DNA from: Ciona savignyi
Lineage: Eukaryota; Chordata; Ascidiacea; Phlebobranchia; Cionidae
Assembly (NCBI GenBank): GCA_000149265.1
Contig: CH002360.1
Span: 92,425 to 156,424 of the forward strand
Direction: 5' to 3'
Length of the DNA stretch: 64,000 bases
Numbering within the stretch: position 1 is the stretch's first letter; each line of letters starts with the position of its first letter. The notes below the pieces were generated by a model, which was given only the letters and a program-made list of their open reading frames with translations, was not told the origin of the DNA and did not search any database. A program made the translations under genes and the position numbers. Positions 24,001 through 33,109 of this stretch are shown here, in pieces.

Positions 24001-26703
24001 TACTGAGTGTTTTAAGTACTGTGGTTTTGGCAATTTTTCCGACTCCTTTTTTAGTCATAAATCCATGCTAATCTATTTCAACGTAGCGAAGGATTGTAAA
24101 CTAACTACCCACTCTTTGTTAAGTATAAATGTAGGTCGGTAAATTTACTTAGATTCGCCTACTATTTTTAAAATAAAATGAATTTTAATCGGCGTGAAAT
24201 CCATCCAAATTAACTACAGCATTCATGATCCATTTGGAGTCATTTAATGACTTTAACTGATCCAAGAAAACCATGCATTACTACTGATGTGTTTTATTGA
24301 TTGTAGTTTTGCCATTTTTTTTCTTTTTTGAAACATATTTTGTATTCAACTCCTTTACTATAATGAATAAATGAAAACTAACTTTACCACTACCCACTAA
24401 GTGTTAATGTAGGTAGGTAATTTACTTATATTGCCCCACTTTCAAAAAAAAATAATTTTATCTCATGAAGGTTATCCAAATTAACTACAACATGCGTGAT
24501 CCACTTCACCAAGCATAAACCTGTTCAACACTAGACTAAAATCACCTAAGCCGCCGTTCAATGATTTTTACCAATCTAACAAAACATAGCTTTACCTCTT
24601 CGCTTGTGTTTAGTCTTAAAACACATCCATCATTGCTGGAACATGTGGTTTGTAGGCCTCCATTGGTATGTTGTGTAGGGAAGGCTGATGTTTGGATGAT
24701 CAGTGAATTGGGGGTTGAAGACGCAGGGTCTAAAAGGATAATGGGAAAGAAATTGTAAAAAGTATTTATTTAAAAATTAAATACATTTGCAAAATGTTAG
24801 GTTAGACTTTAAGTAGGTTGGGCTTTAAGTAACACACCCATTTTAGTCACCATAACATTTTACTTGGAATTTCAACTGAGTGTGCAAGCATTTCAGAGCA
24901 AGTATTTTTGTTTGGTTTGCACATAAAACAAATTTGTTTCTTAATTTCCGTAGAAGATAACCAGCCACAAGTCAATTAAACAGTTAAAAATTAACTACTA
25001 ATATTTATATAAACCTGAAGATAGAACCTATCGAAATAATTTTAATTTCGATATCTATTAATTACAGTACCTGGGCTGGAAGCTGAAACTTCCCCACATA
25101 TTAAAAAAGTCACTGCAAATACAAGGTGAAGAGATCTGTGAAGAATTAAGATTGGTTTAGAATATATTAGGGTATATGATGGGTTATTCAAGTTTTATCC
25201 CTGTGAATGGAAAAACCAATGGGGTTATCACACGGGCAATCTTCAAATCACCTTGCGCCCATCGTCGGGTTACCGGAGCTATTGTAGTGTGTTGTATATG
25301 AACACGTTCCTTCAATTTAGTAAAACCCATTAATCCGCTGGGTTCAGGCAATGTCCATGCCTTGCCCAAGAACACAACCGACTAGCTAGAGACCAGTTTG
25401 GCACATGCAACCTTTTGATGTCTAAGTAATATCCCCGATGTTAGCGTATTAAACATGGTCTTTTATATTCTAATACTTCCCATAGTGAGCGTACAGTACT
25501 TAATAAATAAACTGAGAGTTCTAAATATTGTGAGCATGAAACGATTAATAAGCCACACAACATATAGGTCATATTTGGAAATACTACGCACCTTAATAAA
25601 CTAGAAGCTGAAGAAACCTTCGCAGAGTTGTAACTACAAATCTTGCTATGTTGAACATAGGCAACTGTTATGGAAAATAAACCGGTTATTGTAACTTGTT
25701 TTTTCTTTTTTATATTTTACCTTATGTTAACCAAGCTAAGGATAGGATAGGATAGGATATTCATGTTTATCCCCGTGAATGGGAAAACCCCAGGGGTTAT
25801 CACACGGGCAATCGTCAGATCACCTCGCGCCCATCGTCGGGTTACCGGAGCTATTGCAGTGTGTTGTATGTGATAGACATGTTTCTTCAATTTGGTAGAA
25901 CCCATTAATCCGCTGGATTCAGGCAATGTCCGTAAAGTGCCTTGCCCAAGGACACAACCGACTAGCTAGCGACCAGTTTCGCACCTGCAACCTTTCGATT
26001 GAAAGGCGACGCACTTAACCGCTAGACCATCGGGCCGGACTAATAAAACAAAACATAAAGAGAAGACTTATTTGAGACTCAAAATATAGATTTTTACTAT
26101 TAGGTAGTATATTAAATGGGCTTTTAAGTTAGAAGACTATTTACAGGTTAATTTAAAGGCCTAGCAAAATAAAAAACTATGATAGTTTAGTTTGGTTTTG
26201 TTTCCACCATTAAAGGGGCCTTTTGAAAAAAATTGGAAAACGGAAAAAGAAACAGCAAAACGTTAGTCATTAAAACAAGTCTAAAATCCAATCAAATATT
26301 TACTTAAGGCATATTTAGACGTGACAGCCAAAACTAACGTAAAAAAATATATTCAACTGTAAAAATAAGTGTATATCTTAAAAATATTACACAAATACCG
26401 CTTATTTTACTGAAAAACAGTATGTACTAGTACCGGTATATCCAATAACTATACTACTTGAGTTTTTTATTGTAAATAGTTATTTTGGAATTATTTAATT
26501 TACCAAAAGTCACCAAAACACACTAAATGTTAAAACGCTACCTACACACGCACCAGACGAATTGAAATAATCATTGAATCCACTTACCCATCTCACTGAT
26601 CTTAGTACCTTCCGCAAAACTGGTAAATCCCAATTGTGTCGTGTGCAAAAGTTAGCCGGTTTCTCGATTTTTCCAAAATGACCACGTGCGGCGCTCTGCG
26701 CAT
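11877..26703 (-). CDS. LIV-1 family ZIP zinc transporter (SLC39A type)
   Basis: Coding exons in gene order: 26703-26609 (tentative), 25135-25071, 24729-24596, 22333-22100, 20262-20112, 19465-19427, 18301-18129, 17441-17280, 16384-16273, 15835-15753, 15391-15310, 14768-14610, 13805-13626, 13044-12953, 12017-11877 (TAG). All phases agree, giving about 633 residues. It shows a hydrophobic leader, an acidic His-rich extracellular region, first membrane helices with [19 protein letters not shown], His-rich loops ([28 protein letters not shown]), [10 protein letters not shown] and [10 protein letters not shown], and a C-terminal helix ending [15 protein letters not shown] and HELPHE are the metal-binding signatures of zinc-importing LIV-1 ZIPs (SLC39A4/5/6/10/12 type); ZIP8/14 have EEFPHE instead. 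Zinc import into the cytosol is inferred from family. The paralogue is not resolved. Confidence 0.93.
12040..12350. repeat. Degenerate ~30-35 bp tandem repeat in the last ZIP intron
   Basis: Repeated variants of GAAAAGTTTTACAAAGTTTTACTGCATTAT on the plus strand. Copies diverge strongly towards 12050. Confidence 0.7.
12953..13044 (-). CDS. ZIP exon (transmembrane helix, [14 protein letters not shown])
   Basis: Encodes [10 protein letters not shown] and the helix [19 protein letters not shown], typical of the penultimate ZIP helices. The acceptor is preceded by 14 uninterrupted C residues (G run at 13047-13060), an unusual and mutable polypyrimidine tract. The donor is GATATG|gtgagt. Confidence 0.92.
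13088..13320 (-). repeat. SINE-B copy in a ZIP intron
   Basis: Minus-strand copy from ATATTCATGTTTATCCCCGT through CACCGTCGGGTTACCGG to CAGTGCCTTGTCCAATG and a truncated head. It is oriented with the ZIP transcript. Confidence 0.85.
13626..13805 (-). CDS. ZIP exon with [10 protein letters not shown] metal site
   Basis: Encodes [20 protein letters not shown] then [17 protein letters not shown], about residues 497-556. The two His and two Glu of HELPHE are the second half of the binuclear metal centre in LIV-1 ZIPs. The donor ATAATAG|gtgggg gives IIG|LLIGEY across the junction. Confidence 0.95.
13842..14420 (+). repeat. Diverged tandem units built on a SINE-B B-box segment
   Basis: Four copies of a block containing AGGTTGTGGGATCGAAACC, CTGTTCGGTTGTGTTTGA and AATGTATGGCGGTTGTG, at about 13842, 14098, 14272 and 14368. 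The first two motifs match the B box and following bases of SINE-B, so a SINE piece appears to have been tandemly copied with flanking intron sequence. Confidence 0.65.
14610..14768 (-). CDS. ZIP exon with His-rich loop and [10 protein letters not shown]
   Basis: Begins with a cytoplasmic His-rich stretch ([18 protein letters not shown]), then [14 protein letters not shown] and the first metal-site motif [10 protein letters not shown] at about residues 488-497. His-rich loops are typical of the family and are thought to bind zinc. A run of 12-13 G lies about 20 bases into the flanking intron. Confidence 0.95.
15310..15391 (-). CDS. ZIP exon, cytoplasmic loop (82 nt)
   Basis: Encodes [16 protein letters not shown] and [10 protein letters not shown]. 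It is Asn/Gly/Pro-rich linker sequence with no hydrophobic segment. The acceptor is TTCACAG and the donor AATG|gtaag; phase joins GG-T to the His-rich exon. Confidence 0.85.
15484..15712 (-). repeat. SINE-B copy in a ZIP intron
   Basis: Minus-strand copy from CGGGCAATCGTTAGATCAC through GGTTCAGGCAATGTCTGTTA to a decayed head (ACCCACCAAACAATCAATC). Confidence 0.8.
15753..15835 (-). CDS. ZIP exon, cytoplasmic loop (83 nt)
   Basis: Encodes [20 protein letters not shown] and INDNLFP. Donor CCA|gtgggt chosen because it alone keeps phase with the next exon; a nearby gtagaa would shift the frame. Confidence 0.85.
16273..16384 (-). CDS. ZIP exon, basic Ser-rich cytoplasmic loop (112 nt)
   Basis: Encodes [20 protein letters not shown] and a further Ser/Asp-rich stretch ending TECI. 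The Ser-rich sequence suggests a possible phosphorylation region, as in other LIV-1 ZIPs (inference). Confidence 0.85.
16970..17190 (+). repeat. SINE-B copy in a ZIP intron
   Basis: Head CGACCAGTTAGTCTGG, B box GGGTTGCAGATTCGAAAC, GTGTCCTTGGGCAAAGCAC, then truncated after AACACACTGGGTGAGAGG. Confidence 0.8.
17280..17441 (-). CDS. ZIP exon with first His-rich loop and third helix
   Basis: Starts [20 protein letters not shown], follows with a Lys/Glu linker, and contains the helix [20 protein letters not shown] and RKHK. It corresponds to the short His loop between helices 2 and 3 of ZIP6/ZIP10-type proteins. Confidence 0.92.
17790..18080. repeat. ~34-bp A-rich tandem repeat
   Basis: Seven to eight copies of a unit like AAAATTGAAAAACAAAAAAA followed by TAATAATTTTACTC, in the intron beside the exon for helices 1 and 2. 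Confidence 0.85.
18129..18301 (-). CDS. ZIP exon with helices 1 and 2
   Basis: Encodes [36 protein letters not shown] and [20 protein letters not shown]. The second string is the most conserved N-terminal ZIP signature. The acceptor is CACTGCAG and the donor CCTCAT|gtacgt. Confidence 0.95.
18306..18870. repeat. Decayed ~100-bp tandem repeat spanning an assembly gap
   Basis: Repeated variants of AATGAATGAAAATATTTAGT with TCTGGGCTCAAAATTATG recur on both sides of the run of N at 18484-18583. Tandem structure is a likely reason for the gap. Confidence 0.7.
18484..18583. other. Assembly gap of 100 N
   Basis: Exactly 100 undetermined bases, a conventional placeholder length, in an intron of the ZIP gene. 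True size unknown. Confidence 0.98.
18930..19380. repeat. Diverged tandem duplication of ~190-320 bp, AT-rich
   Basis: TTATTTTATAGTATGTTGGACT with TTATTCAGAGTTTTGACTTA occurs twice (near 18968-19030 and 19290-19350). It is intronic in the ZIP gene. Between the copies I see nothing coding. Confidence 0.5.
19427..19465 (-). CDS. ZIP microexon (39 nt)
   Basis: Encodes [13 protein letters not shown], an acidic spacer between the extracellular domain and helix 1. Phase requires the acceptor TTTTTTAG|AGGAAA rather than the AGAG two bases later. It joins TE to E and K to VWGIAII. Confidence 0.8.
19829..20086 (+). repeat. SINE-B copy, nearly complete
   Basis: Head GGCCGGTTAGTCAGGCGGTT, a shortened B-box region, CTTAACGGACATTGCCTG, GGTGGGCGCGAGGTGATC, and tail GAATATCCTATCC. 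It lies close to the following ZIP exon (20112). Confidence 0.85.
20112..20262 (-). CDS. ZIP extracellular exon, PAL-motif region
   Basis: Encodes [37 protein letters not shown] and [13 protein letters not shown]. The order matches the membrane-proximal PAL-motif region of LIV-1 ZIP ectodomains, but the expected CPAL is LPM here, with the downstream Cys kept. The acceptor is TATTCCAG and the donor GAAG|gtattt. Confidence 0.88.
20463..21553. mobile_element. Non-autonomous DNA transposon bounded by TTAA
   Basis: The left end is TTAACTCTTTTCCGTCCC and the right end, read inward, is TTAACTCTTTCACTCCC, so CTCTTT ends are inverted and flanked by TTAA on both sides. TTAA target duplication is typical of piggyBac-type and Kolobok elements. 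A hairpin (CCAACTCGC ... GCGAGTTGG) lies just inside the left end. Plus-strand frames at 20576-20815 and 20847-21080 show no transposase motif that I recognise, so it appears non-autonomous. It sits in a ZIP intron. Confidence 0.6.
21740..22133 (+). repeat. Tandem duplication of SINE-B piece plus ZIP exon end
   Basis: The block [SINE-B fragment - ATAACCGTTAACAGCAAATT - ATCCATCGTTT - GCAGAC - 3' end of ZIP exon] occurs twice, near 21740-21902 and 21905-22133. The lower copy keeps only about 25 bases of exon plus its donor, then changes into SINE-B head sequence. Confidence 0.8.
22100..22333 (-). CDS. ZIP extracellular exon, His/Asp-rich
   Basis: 78 codons: [34 protein letters not shown], an [12 protein letters not shown] metal-binding-like cluster, then an acidic end EEEVQAPK. 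It matches the helix-rich N-terminal ectodomain layout of LIV-1 ZIPs. The donor AAG|gtctgc is poor; a relic copy 220 bases away retains AAG|gtatgt. Confidence 0.88.
24596..24729 (-). CDS. ZIP extracellular exon (134 nt)
   Basis: Encodes [20 protein letters not shown] and a Cys-containing stretch [17 protein letters not shown]. It includes an N-glycosylation sequon NTS. Acceptor CCTTTTAG, donor GAAGAG|gtaaag. Confidence 0.82.
25071..25135 (-). CDS. ZIP signal-peptide exon
   Basis: In the frame that joins the next exon (phase 1) it encodes [20 protein letters not shown], a hydrophobic core ending in a plausible signal cleavage site (VSA). No Met lies in this exon, so the start codon must be upstream. 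Confidence 0.75.
25183..25422 (-). repeat. SINE-B copy
   Basis: Minus-strand copy from TTTATCCCTGTGAATGG through CATCGTCGGGTTACCGGAGC to ACCGACTAGCTAGAGACCAG, lacking the tRNA-like head. Confidence 0.85.
25739..26040 (-). repeat. Full-length SINE-B, reference copy
   Basis: About 302 bases. Read on the minus strand it starts GTCCGGCCCGATGGTCTAG, has A-box-like and B-box (GGTTGCAGGTGCGAAAC) promoter elements, the conserved body, and ends in (TATCC)4. It is a tRNA-derived SINE with a simple-repeat tail, expected to depend on a LINE in trans. Confidence 0.9.
26165..26335 (-). repeat. Repeat family C copy
   Basis: Reverse of the family C blocks: TTTAGTTTGGTTTTGTTTCC, AAAAGAAACAGCAAAACG, AAAATCCAATCAAATATTTA and CGTGACAGCCAAA. 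A similar minus-strand copy lies at 59705-59840. Confidence 0.65.
26609..26703 (-). CDS. Tentative ZIP first exon with start codon
   Basis: An ATG at 26703 opens 31 codons ([15 protein letters not shown]...) ending GGAAG|gtacta in phase 2, which matches the signal-peptide exon. However, the ATG lies inside an NRF-1-type GCGCATGCGC motif. The alternative donor GATGG|gtaagt (near 26586) leads to stops or loses the signal peptide. The true 5' exon could also lie elsewhere in the 1.5 kb intron. Confidence 0.4.
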
Positions 26704-26708
26704 GCGCG
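26697..26708. promoter_or_regulatory. NRF-1 (alpha-PAL) type palindrome at the ZIP promoter
   Basis: TGCGCATGCGCG contains the full GCGCATGCGC palindrome bound by nuclear respiratory factor 1, a protein unrelated to the NFE2L1 'NRF1' family. Its position at the presumed 5' end of the ZIP gene fits a core promoter. It overlaps the tentative start codon. Confidence 0.5.
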
Positions 26709-26861
26709 AAAAAGTGGAATTTGACGAAAAAACGACGTAAATTGGACAAAGAAATACAATTTTTATAAGTGCACAGTTTATAAAATATCAGTCTTTAAAA
26801 ATTTGAATCTGTTGACAAATTTCATAAACACAACATAAGATTTTAGTTCAGGATACAATAT

Positions 26862-27130
26862 TCATTTTTTACCCTCATGAATGGGTAAATGGGCGTTAAC
26901 ACACGAGCAATCGTCAGATTACCTCGCATCTACCGTTGGGTTGCCGGATCTATTAACGCTTTGTTTATATTAAAAAAAACAGTCTTAGAAAAGCCCATTA
27001 ATACACTGGGTTTTGGTGGCATCTGCCAAGTGGCTTGCCAAAGGACACAACCAACGAGCCAGAGGCCGTCGACGCTGGTACGACTAGTTAAACTGTATAA
27101 CCGGCCTAACTCTGGTTGAAGCAAAGGAGT
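26862..27130 (-). repeat. SINE-B copy, diverged
   Basis: Minus-strand copy from TCATTTTTTACCCTCATGAATG through CGAGCAATCGTCAGATTACC and CAAAGGACACAACCAACGAG. Confidence 0.75.
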
Positions 27131-27238
27131 AAGCCAGCTATTTAAGCGAAAAGAAGTAGCTCCCTTGGGCTGATGTTCATATAAAGTCGGACTTTACTTT
27201 ATGCCTCGTCAAATATGCGTAAACGTTATGACGACAGC

Positions 27239-27248
27239 ATGACGTCAT
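27239..27248. promoter_or_regulatory. CRE palindrome upstream of the ZIP gene
   Basis: ATGACGTCAT, a perfect ten-base palindrome with the full CREB/ATF core, about 0.54 kb upstream of the ZIP 5' end. Confidence 0.45.
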
Positions 27249-27522
27249 AAAAGATCAATACTATTGATTATCGGAATTTTGGTTTCGCTTCATTATTTAC
27301 AGACGATGACAATCACTGTCAAAAGGTGGTTATCGATGCTGAATTACGAGAAGCTGAAAAGTCATCTGAAAAGTTTCAAACTGATAGTGGATTTCTGTAC
27401 AGCCGAGCTATATTGATTATAAGCTACTAAAAGTCTTTTGAACTAAGAGACCTTTTGTTTTAAACGGCGTCTACAAAACCATTTTTTAAAGTCGCTAATA
27501 TCAACAATTCTTTTGCTTAAGT

Positions 27523-27670
27523 TTGGCAGCCAGGTCAGCTATATTTATTAAATTATATTCTTTTTTTAATGACTGTTCGTTTTGCCGTCTTTTCTTGTTC
27601 CTGTGTCGTGATTTGATTCGTTTGCCATGTTTTAAAGCTGAGGGAAAAATTGAATAAACAATCAATCAAT
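27523..27670 (+). repeat. Repeat family C copy, complete-looking
   Basis: TTTGGCAGCCAGGTCAGCTA, TTAAATTATATTCTTTTTTT, ACTGTTCGTTTTGCCGTC, CGTGATTTGATTCGTTTGCC and a GAATAAACAATCAATC end. Confidence 0.75.
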
Positions 27671-28142
27671 CTTTTATCTCAAGACCACCATTCATAAATC
27701 AAGCTATACGACTTAAAAAACGAATCCATTACCTGGACCTGTAAAATCGCAAAAAATTGGGCAGCGCTAAACGGTAGGAAAGAGAGAAATTGACATTTAA
27801 AGTACTAACTACGAGATTAGAGGTGGGGTTTAATTAAGGAACAAACTACCCCAACATCTATACAAAAACAATTTTATTAATGAGATCATTATGGGTTCGA
27901 AACTTAACTCGGTTAAAAAAAACGAGTTTTACCCCCGGAAAGAACACTGATCTTAACTAAAGAAATACCCTAAATTAAACCCAAGCCCTTGGACACAACA
28001 CTAATCTTAACTCGGGAAATAACCCTAAAGTAAACCCGAACTCTAATCTAAAAGGACTTAGCCCTATTAACTTTAACTCCAGCCTTAACACTAACCCTTA
28101 CGCCCCAATTTTTAAGTCTGGAGTTTTCCTTTCCTATCCCGT

Positions 28143-28430
28143 TGTCCGACCGGTTAATCTGGTGGATTCGTGCGGCGCATTTCAGCCGAAAGGTTTAAGG
28201 TTTGAAACTAATCGCTAGCTAGTCGGTTGTATCCTTTGGCAAGGCACTTAACGGACATTGCCTGAATCCAGCGGAATAATGGGTTCTACCAAATTAAAGG
28301 AACGTATATATCATACACAACACACTGCAATAGCCCCGGTAACCCGACAGTGGGCGCGAGGTAATCTGACGATTGCCCGTGTGTTAACCCACTTGGTTTT
28401 CCCATTCACGGGGATAAACATAACTATTCT
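28143..28430 (+). repeat. Near full-length SINE-B
   Basis: Head TTGTCCGACCGGTTAATCTG, B-box region GGTTTAAGGTTTGAAAC, body with TTAACGGACATTGCCTG and GTGGGCGCGAGGTAATC, tail TAACTATTCTATCC. Confidence 0.85.
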
Positions 28431-29327
28431 ATCCTATCACCTATTTTTCATCTTCCTAATGGGATAGCGCCTGACTTCATTATTCCGATATATATTTAGT
28501 TATGCGAGTTGTCGTAAAATCTTCGTCTCTTATAAAGCTTTATTCGAAAAAAGCACCCCATTCACAAAACCATACTTGCCTTATCTATCAATGATAAATG
28601 TCAAACATGAAATCTCTCGTGTCGACTTTACCTCTCGCAAACTTGTTTACAAAATTTCTTAGCGGGGGTTACCCGATGACTAACTTATTAATATTTAACA
28701 CATTTCACATATCTTGGCCTGTTTAGTAACAAATAATTATTTTCCTGGACCGAATTTTAATATATAGAATTCAAATATAAAATGTTTCTTTAAATCAGTC
28801 ACAAACTCGACGAAACGAAAACATACCAAAATCATTTACTTGATATAAAAAAAGTAGAAACACCTAGACTATTTGAATTAAACAATTACCTAACGCCAAA
28901 TGTATTTAGCAAGTAATCTGTTTACTGTAACTGCAGTGACTAGACTAGCACCAACCACCTACACACGATAAAGTAGAGTTTGCTAATCGTCCACGCATGT
29001 TATATTTGTATTTACTCAATTATATCCTCTGCGTTTGACTTTATATTTTACATATTCTGTTAACACGTAGCATTGGCAAGTATTATCAAGCGTGGTGTAA
29101 TTCCAGTAGTAATGTCGTGTTGGCGTGTTAAGGTATTACATTATATAAACGCGGTAATATTCGTTAATATTCATGAGCATCCTTGCAATATTAGTATTTC
29201 CTTTAATCAATGATGAATAATTTATTCTCGGCCGAGAAAGATACATCGGGCGGACCACGAAGCAACATGTGGTCAGCCATTAACTGTTATCAGCAAAAAT
29301 ACGATAAATCTGACGCAGCGTACGTTT

Positions 29328-29560
29328 GTGCGGTGGTATGAATAACGCGACCGATACATCCACGGATTCTATAGAATATATCGGTCTTATGGACGAGAGC
29401 ATCTCGGGTTCAAATCCTAGCCCGGTTAAACAAAGAAAAATGTTTACAGAATTTTGTAAGATCCTGTGGCCGAATGGTTAACGCGACCGATACATACATT
29501 GAATTATACGTAAAACGGGTTTAAAAAAGATCCCATCATGGGTTCGAAACATAGCCATGT
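29328..29560 (+). repeat. Two tandem SINE-A copies
   Basis: About 29328-29432 and 29458-29560. The second has an intact head (TGTGGCCGAATGGTTAACGC) and B-box-like GGGTTCGAAAC. Confidence 0.8.
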
Positions 29561-29658
29561 GTTATGGTTTGAAACCCCTATGATACCGAATGGCAAACAA
29601 TTTCTATACGGCGTCCATTTTAGAGGAAGAGTTCATTAAAAATCTGACGGGCAACGCT

Positions 29659-29850
29659 AAAGGGAGGGAAGGAGGGAAGGAGGGAAACTGCTTACTAAAC
29701 TATGAAAACCAATTTAGACCCTTCCCTAAACACTAATCTCAACCCCAGAACTAACCCTTACTTTAACCATATGTATAAAACTAACTCTAATAATTTTCAT
29801 TTTAGAGTGTAGTTTCCCTCCTTCCCGCTTTCCCGCTTTTTCTTATTTTA
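29659..29850. repeat. MITE-like element, complete copy
   Basis: The left end AAAGGGAGGGAAGGAGGG with GGAAACTGC is mirrored at the right by GTAGTTTCCCTCC with CCCGCTTTCCCGC. The interior includes CTAATCTCAACCCCAGAACT. About 190 bp. Confidence 0.75.
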
Positions 29851-30984
29851 GTTTTCCCCAAATCTGACGCAGTTATCCATACGCCTTTTCTTCTAGCCGT
29901 ACTTTCTGCAAAAACATATTAATCCTTATAAAAAAATGGTAAACACTTAACTCTCTCCTTTCATATCGTACAGACCTAACGGTAATTGTAAATAATAAGG
30001 TTTAACAATATTACCGCTTATGAAGAATACAACAATCGAACTCAAAAAGCGATAACTCTTTTGAAGCCTCTTATAATTTCGGTTTAGATTACAAAACTGG
30101 TGTATAAGCAGTCTGGCAGCAACTTACCGTAAAACGCTCGTTTCTAAGAATTGTAATCCCAGAATAAAGATCACTTCAAATCTAATCCTCTATTTGAACC
30201 TGTTACTTATAATCAATAATTATGACTAATTTTTTTCTGTTAACAAGTGAATTAATGCCAACATTTATTCAAGACATTCACAAAATTGCGTCAAAAAATA
30301 GCCAACGGCGATTTAAAGCAAAGCTTACTGAGAATTATTACCTCAAACTATTCCAGTGAAATGTAGTTCATGGGTAACAGGTAATTGTTATTTAGTATTT
30401 CCACAGCGCTATTAGGGTTAGTAAATCTTACAGTCATGTATATTTTCTTAATAACTAACGCAACTTGTGATTCCCATAGACGGGGATAAAACATAAATAT
30501 CCTATCATATCCATGAACCCAATAGTTTGCTATTTTAGGTGGACGTGACTTTGAATTTACGTCCACGACCCAATATTTTTTAAAACTGTTAATATTTATT
30601 TTTCGATGACGAGTTATAACGACTGTCGTTTTGCCGTTTTTTTTCCGCTTGACTTTTGCTGTGTTTTAAGATTTGTTAGTTATTGTTTTTTAAAGATGCA
30701 AAAAACTGCACTAAATTGTACCACAATCTGCACAGTGGGCAAAACAGATAAGTTATCTTACGAAAACAACGGTTATTCCTTTGATGTTCAAATTTCCCTT
30801 CATAACTCAACGACAACCTTATACATTCGTCATTGGGAATTTCTACAACCAAACACATTCATCCAAACAAGTTTAAGTCAATCAGCCCACGGTTTTCCCC
30901 GAACTGTTATTGCTATCTTGACTAATCGCGTTTTTTTATGTTTTAAACTTCCCAGAGTTTACCTGTCATTCTTAAGGGCAATAC

Positions 30985-31175
30985 TAAAAGGAGTGGAAAA
31001 AGGAAAAAAGGGAAACTGCTCACTAAAACTATGGAAATTAATTTTAACCCTTCCCTAAACACTAATCTCAACCCCAGAACTAACCCTAACTCCAACCCCA
31101 TGTTTAACACTAACTTTAACGCTATAATCTTTATTTAAGTGTGCAGTTTCCCTCCTTTCCATTCTTTTAGTTTTC
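30985..31175. repeat. MITE-like element, complete copy
   Basis: Left AAAAGGAGTGGAAAAAGG with GGGAAACTGCTC, right GTGCAGTTTCCCTCC. It shares the interior CTAATCTCAACCCCAGAACT with the copies at 29659 and 44303. Confidence 0.75.
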
Positions 31176-31591
31176 CTTCATTCTTACTAAGTAATTCCGC
31201 GGTCCACTAACAAACGTGTGTAGGTGGGCTATTAGTAAAACGTGGTAAATGGTCGACCAGATAATCCATTCGTTCATTAAACTTGAATACGCGGTCGTAA
31301 TTACCAATTACCTCCATTCAATTCACCGACTAAATAGGAGAGCTTAATGGGGTTTGGAACAATATCGTTAACCTATTACCGGTGTTAATGAAGCAATAAC
31401 ATTGTCGTCGGTGCTCTAATACGTCCGCTACATTATGTCGGTTATATTCCTCTAGTGAGCGACTAATCACGGTTAGAACGGTCGTATGGACCGGTTCATA
31501 AAAAAATAAGGATTATATATATAAAACGGCCCTGGGAACGCCCTATTAAACGCGCAAAACTTGGTCTGAGTAACGAGACTGGGTTTAAACG

Positions 31592-31908
31592 GTTGTGTGG
31601 ACGAATGGTTAGCGCGTCTGATTCATTTCAAGGATTATGTATAAAAAGGTCTTCGGGACGGGGCAATGGTGGGTTCAAAACTTAACCTGGCAAAAACAAC
31701 TGCCATTTGCAAAACAAAACCCAAAAATTAGGACAAGTCTACAGTAATTGGTCAAAGGTGCAGCTTAAATAAAAAAACGTAATAATTAATAAAGTGTTTT
31801 TTTTTTTAATTTTCCACGAGGTCAAATTTCGACCGCTGTATCGGTTGGTCAACAACTCGCTTTTTGGTTTATGAATCGGTCGCGCTAACCATTCGTCCAC
31901 ACGAACAA
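31592..31908. repeat. SINE-A pair in opposite orientation
   Basis: A plus-strand copy (31592-31700, GTGTGGACGAATGGTTAGCG) and a minus-strand copy (31797-31908, ending GCTAACCATTCGTCCACACG). A decayed plus copy precedes them at about 31470-31570. Confidence 0.75.
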
Positions 31909-33109
31909 ATCAACGGGTGATCAGGTTCAATCAAGCCCTGTAGCTATATGTAAAAGCATATAGCTAGTTACTACTAGATGCCGACGCATAAATAAGCGAT
32001 ATGCAGTATAACGTTTAACAATATACTCGTTAAATGCTATGTAAATACAGCCTTTTTGGGGGTTTCGTTGTACGTGATCTGCTGGCAGTGTTTCGCCGCA
32101 AAATTCGTCATAATTTCAAGGCTGTTTTACGAGCGTTGGATAATTCGATTAGAAAAAAAACAACGCCCCAAAACTACGAATTTACTATCAACAAAACGCA
32201 GCCAGGCGTTAAGAATCGATTACTTTTCGTCAAAAAAAACACAGTGCTAAAAATAAACATGAAATTCCCTTTTCAGCTAACTAATTTATAATAATCTATC
32301 AAAAGTTGTTGTTTTAGATATGGAAATCGTGGGTGTTAACTTTCCTAAAAGAGGTGTATGTTCATTTCGCTAAAAAGTAAACAGAACGGTAGTAAACAGA
32401 AAATACAAAAACACTTTTTAATACTGCACTGATATTAACACTGATTTAAATAGAGATAACAACACTAATATTTAATTATTAATATGGCTGTAATCTAATG
32501 CTGCTTTTTTATCAGAAATTCTATCTTTTAAATAACTCTGTGCACAACGCCACTTTTGACAATGTGTTCCTGTAAACCTGAAACGTCTCTGCACTTTTAT
32601 CGCTCATCTATACCTTCTACATGGCTGTATATATATATAGAACTAAAGTTCACAACCATATTGGCATATATACCCACAGTTGCGTCTTCGCCGAATAAAC
32701 GATCAACTTGCTTGTTCTATCCTTGTACACATGTATGCACACGAAACGCGTCGATCGCGGTAACCCCAAACAAACTTGCAAGCTTTATAAATAGTCGCCC
32801 TGTATTATACTGTCACGTTGAATTTGCCCAGTTACTATATGGGACAAAGCAACTTTTGCGCACCAGCCTAGAGAAAACAACTTTACCTTAGAGATGCGAA
32901 TCGTCGGCAAACAACGGAAGACAAACATCCGAGTATTCTTGATGACGCCAACATAATAAGCATCAGACATGTGTGCTTTGTGCACCGTTCGATTTTATCG
33001 TTTTATGAGGATTATGCTATATACACACTGTAATAAATTGGACTGAATTTAAAACACCATACTGCAAAGATTTGATATTGGGTCGTTATTTTTGATAATA
33101 AACCCATTT

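Noticed and set aside
30606..31058. 150-codon plus-strand open frame
   Set aside because: Runs from a family C repeat into a MITE, so it is repeat sequence.
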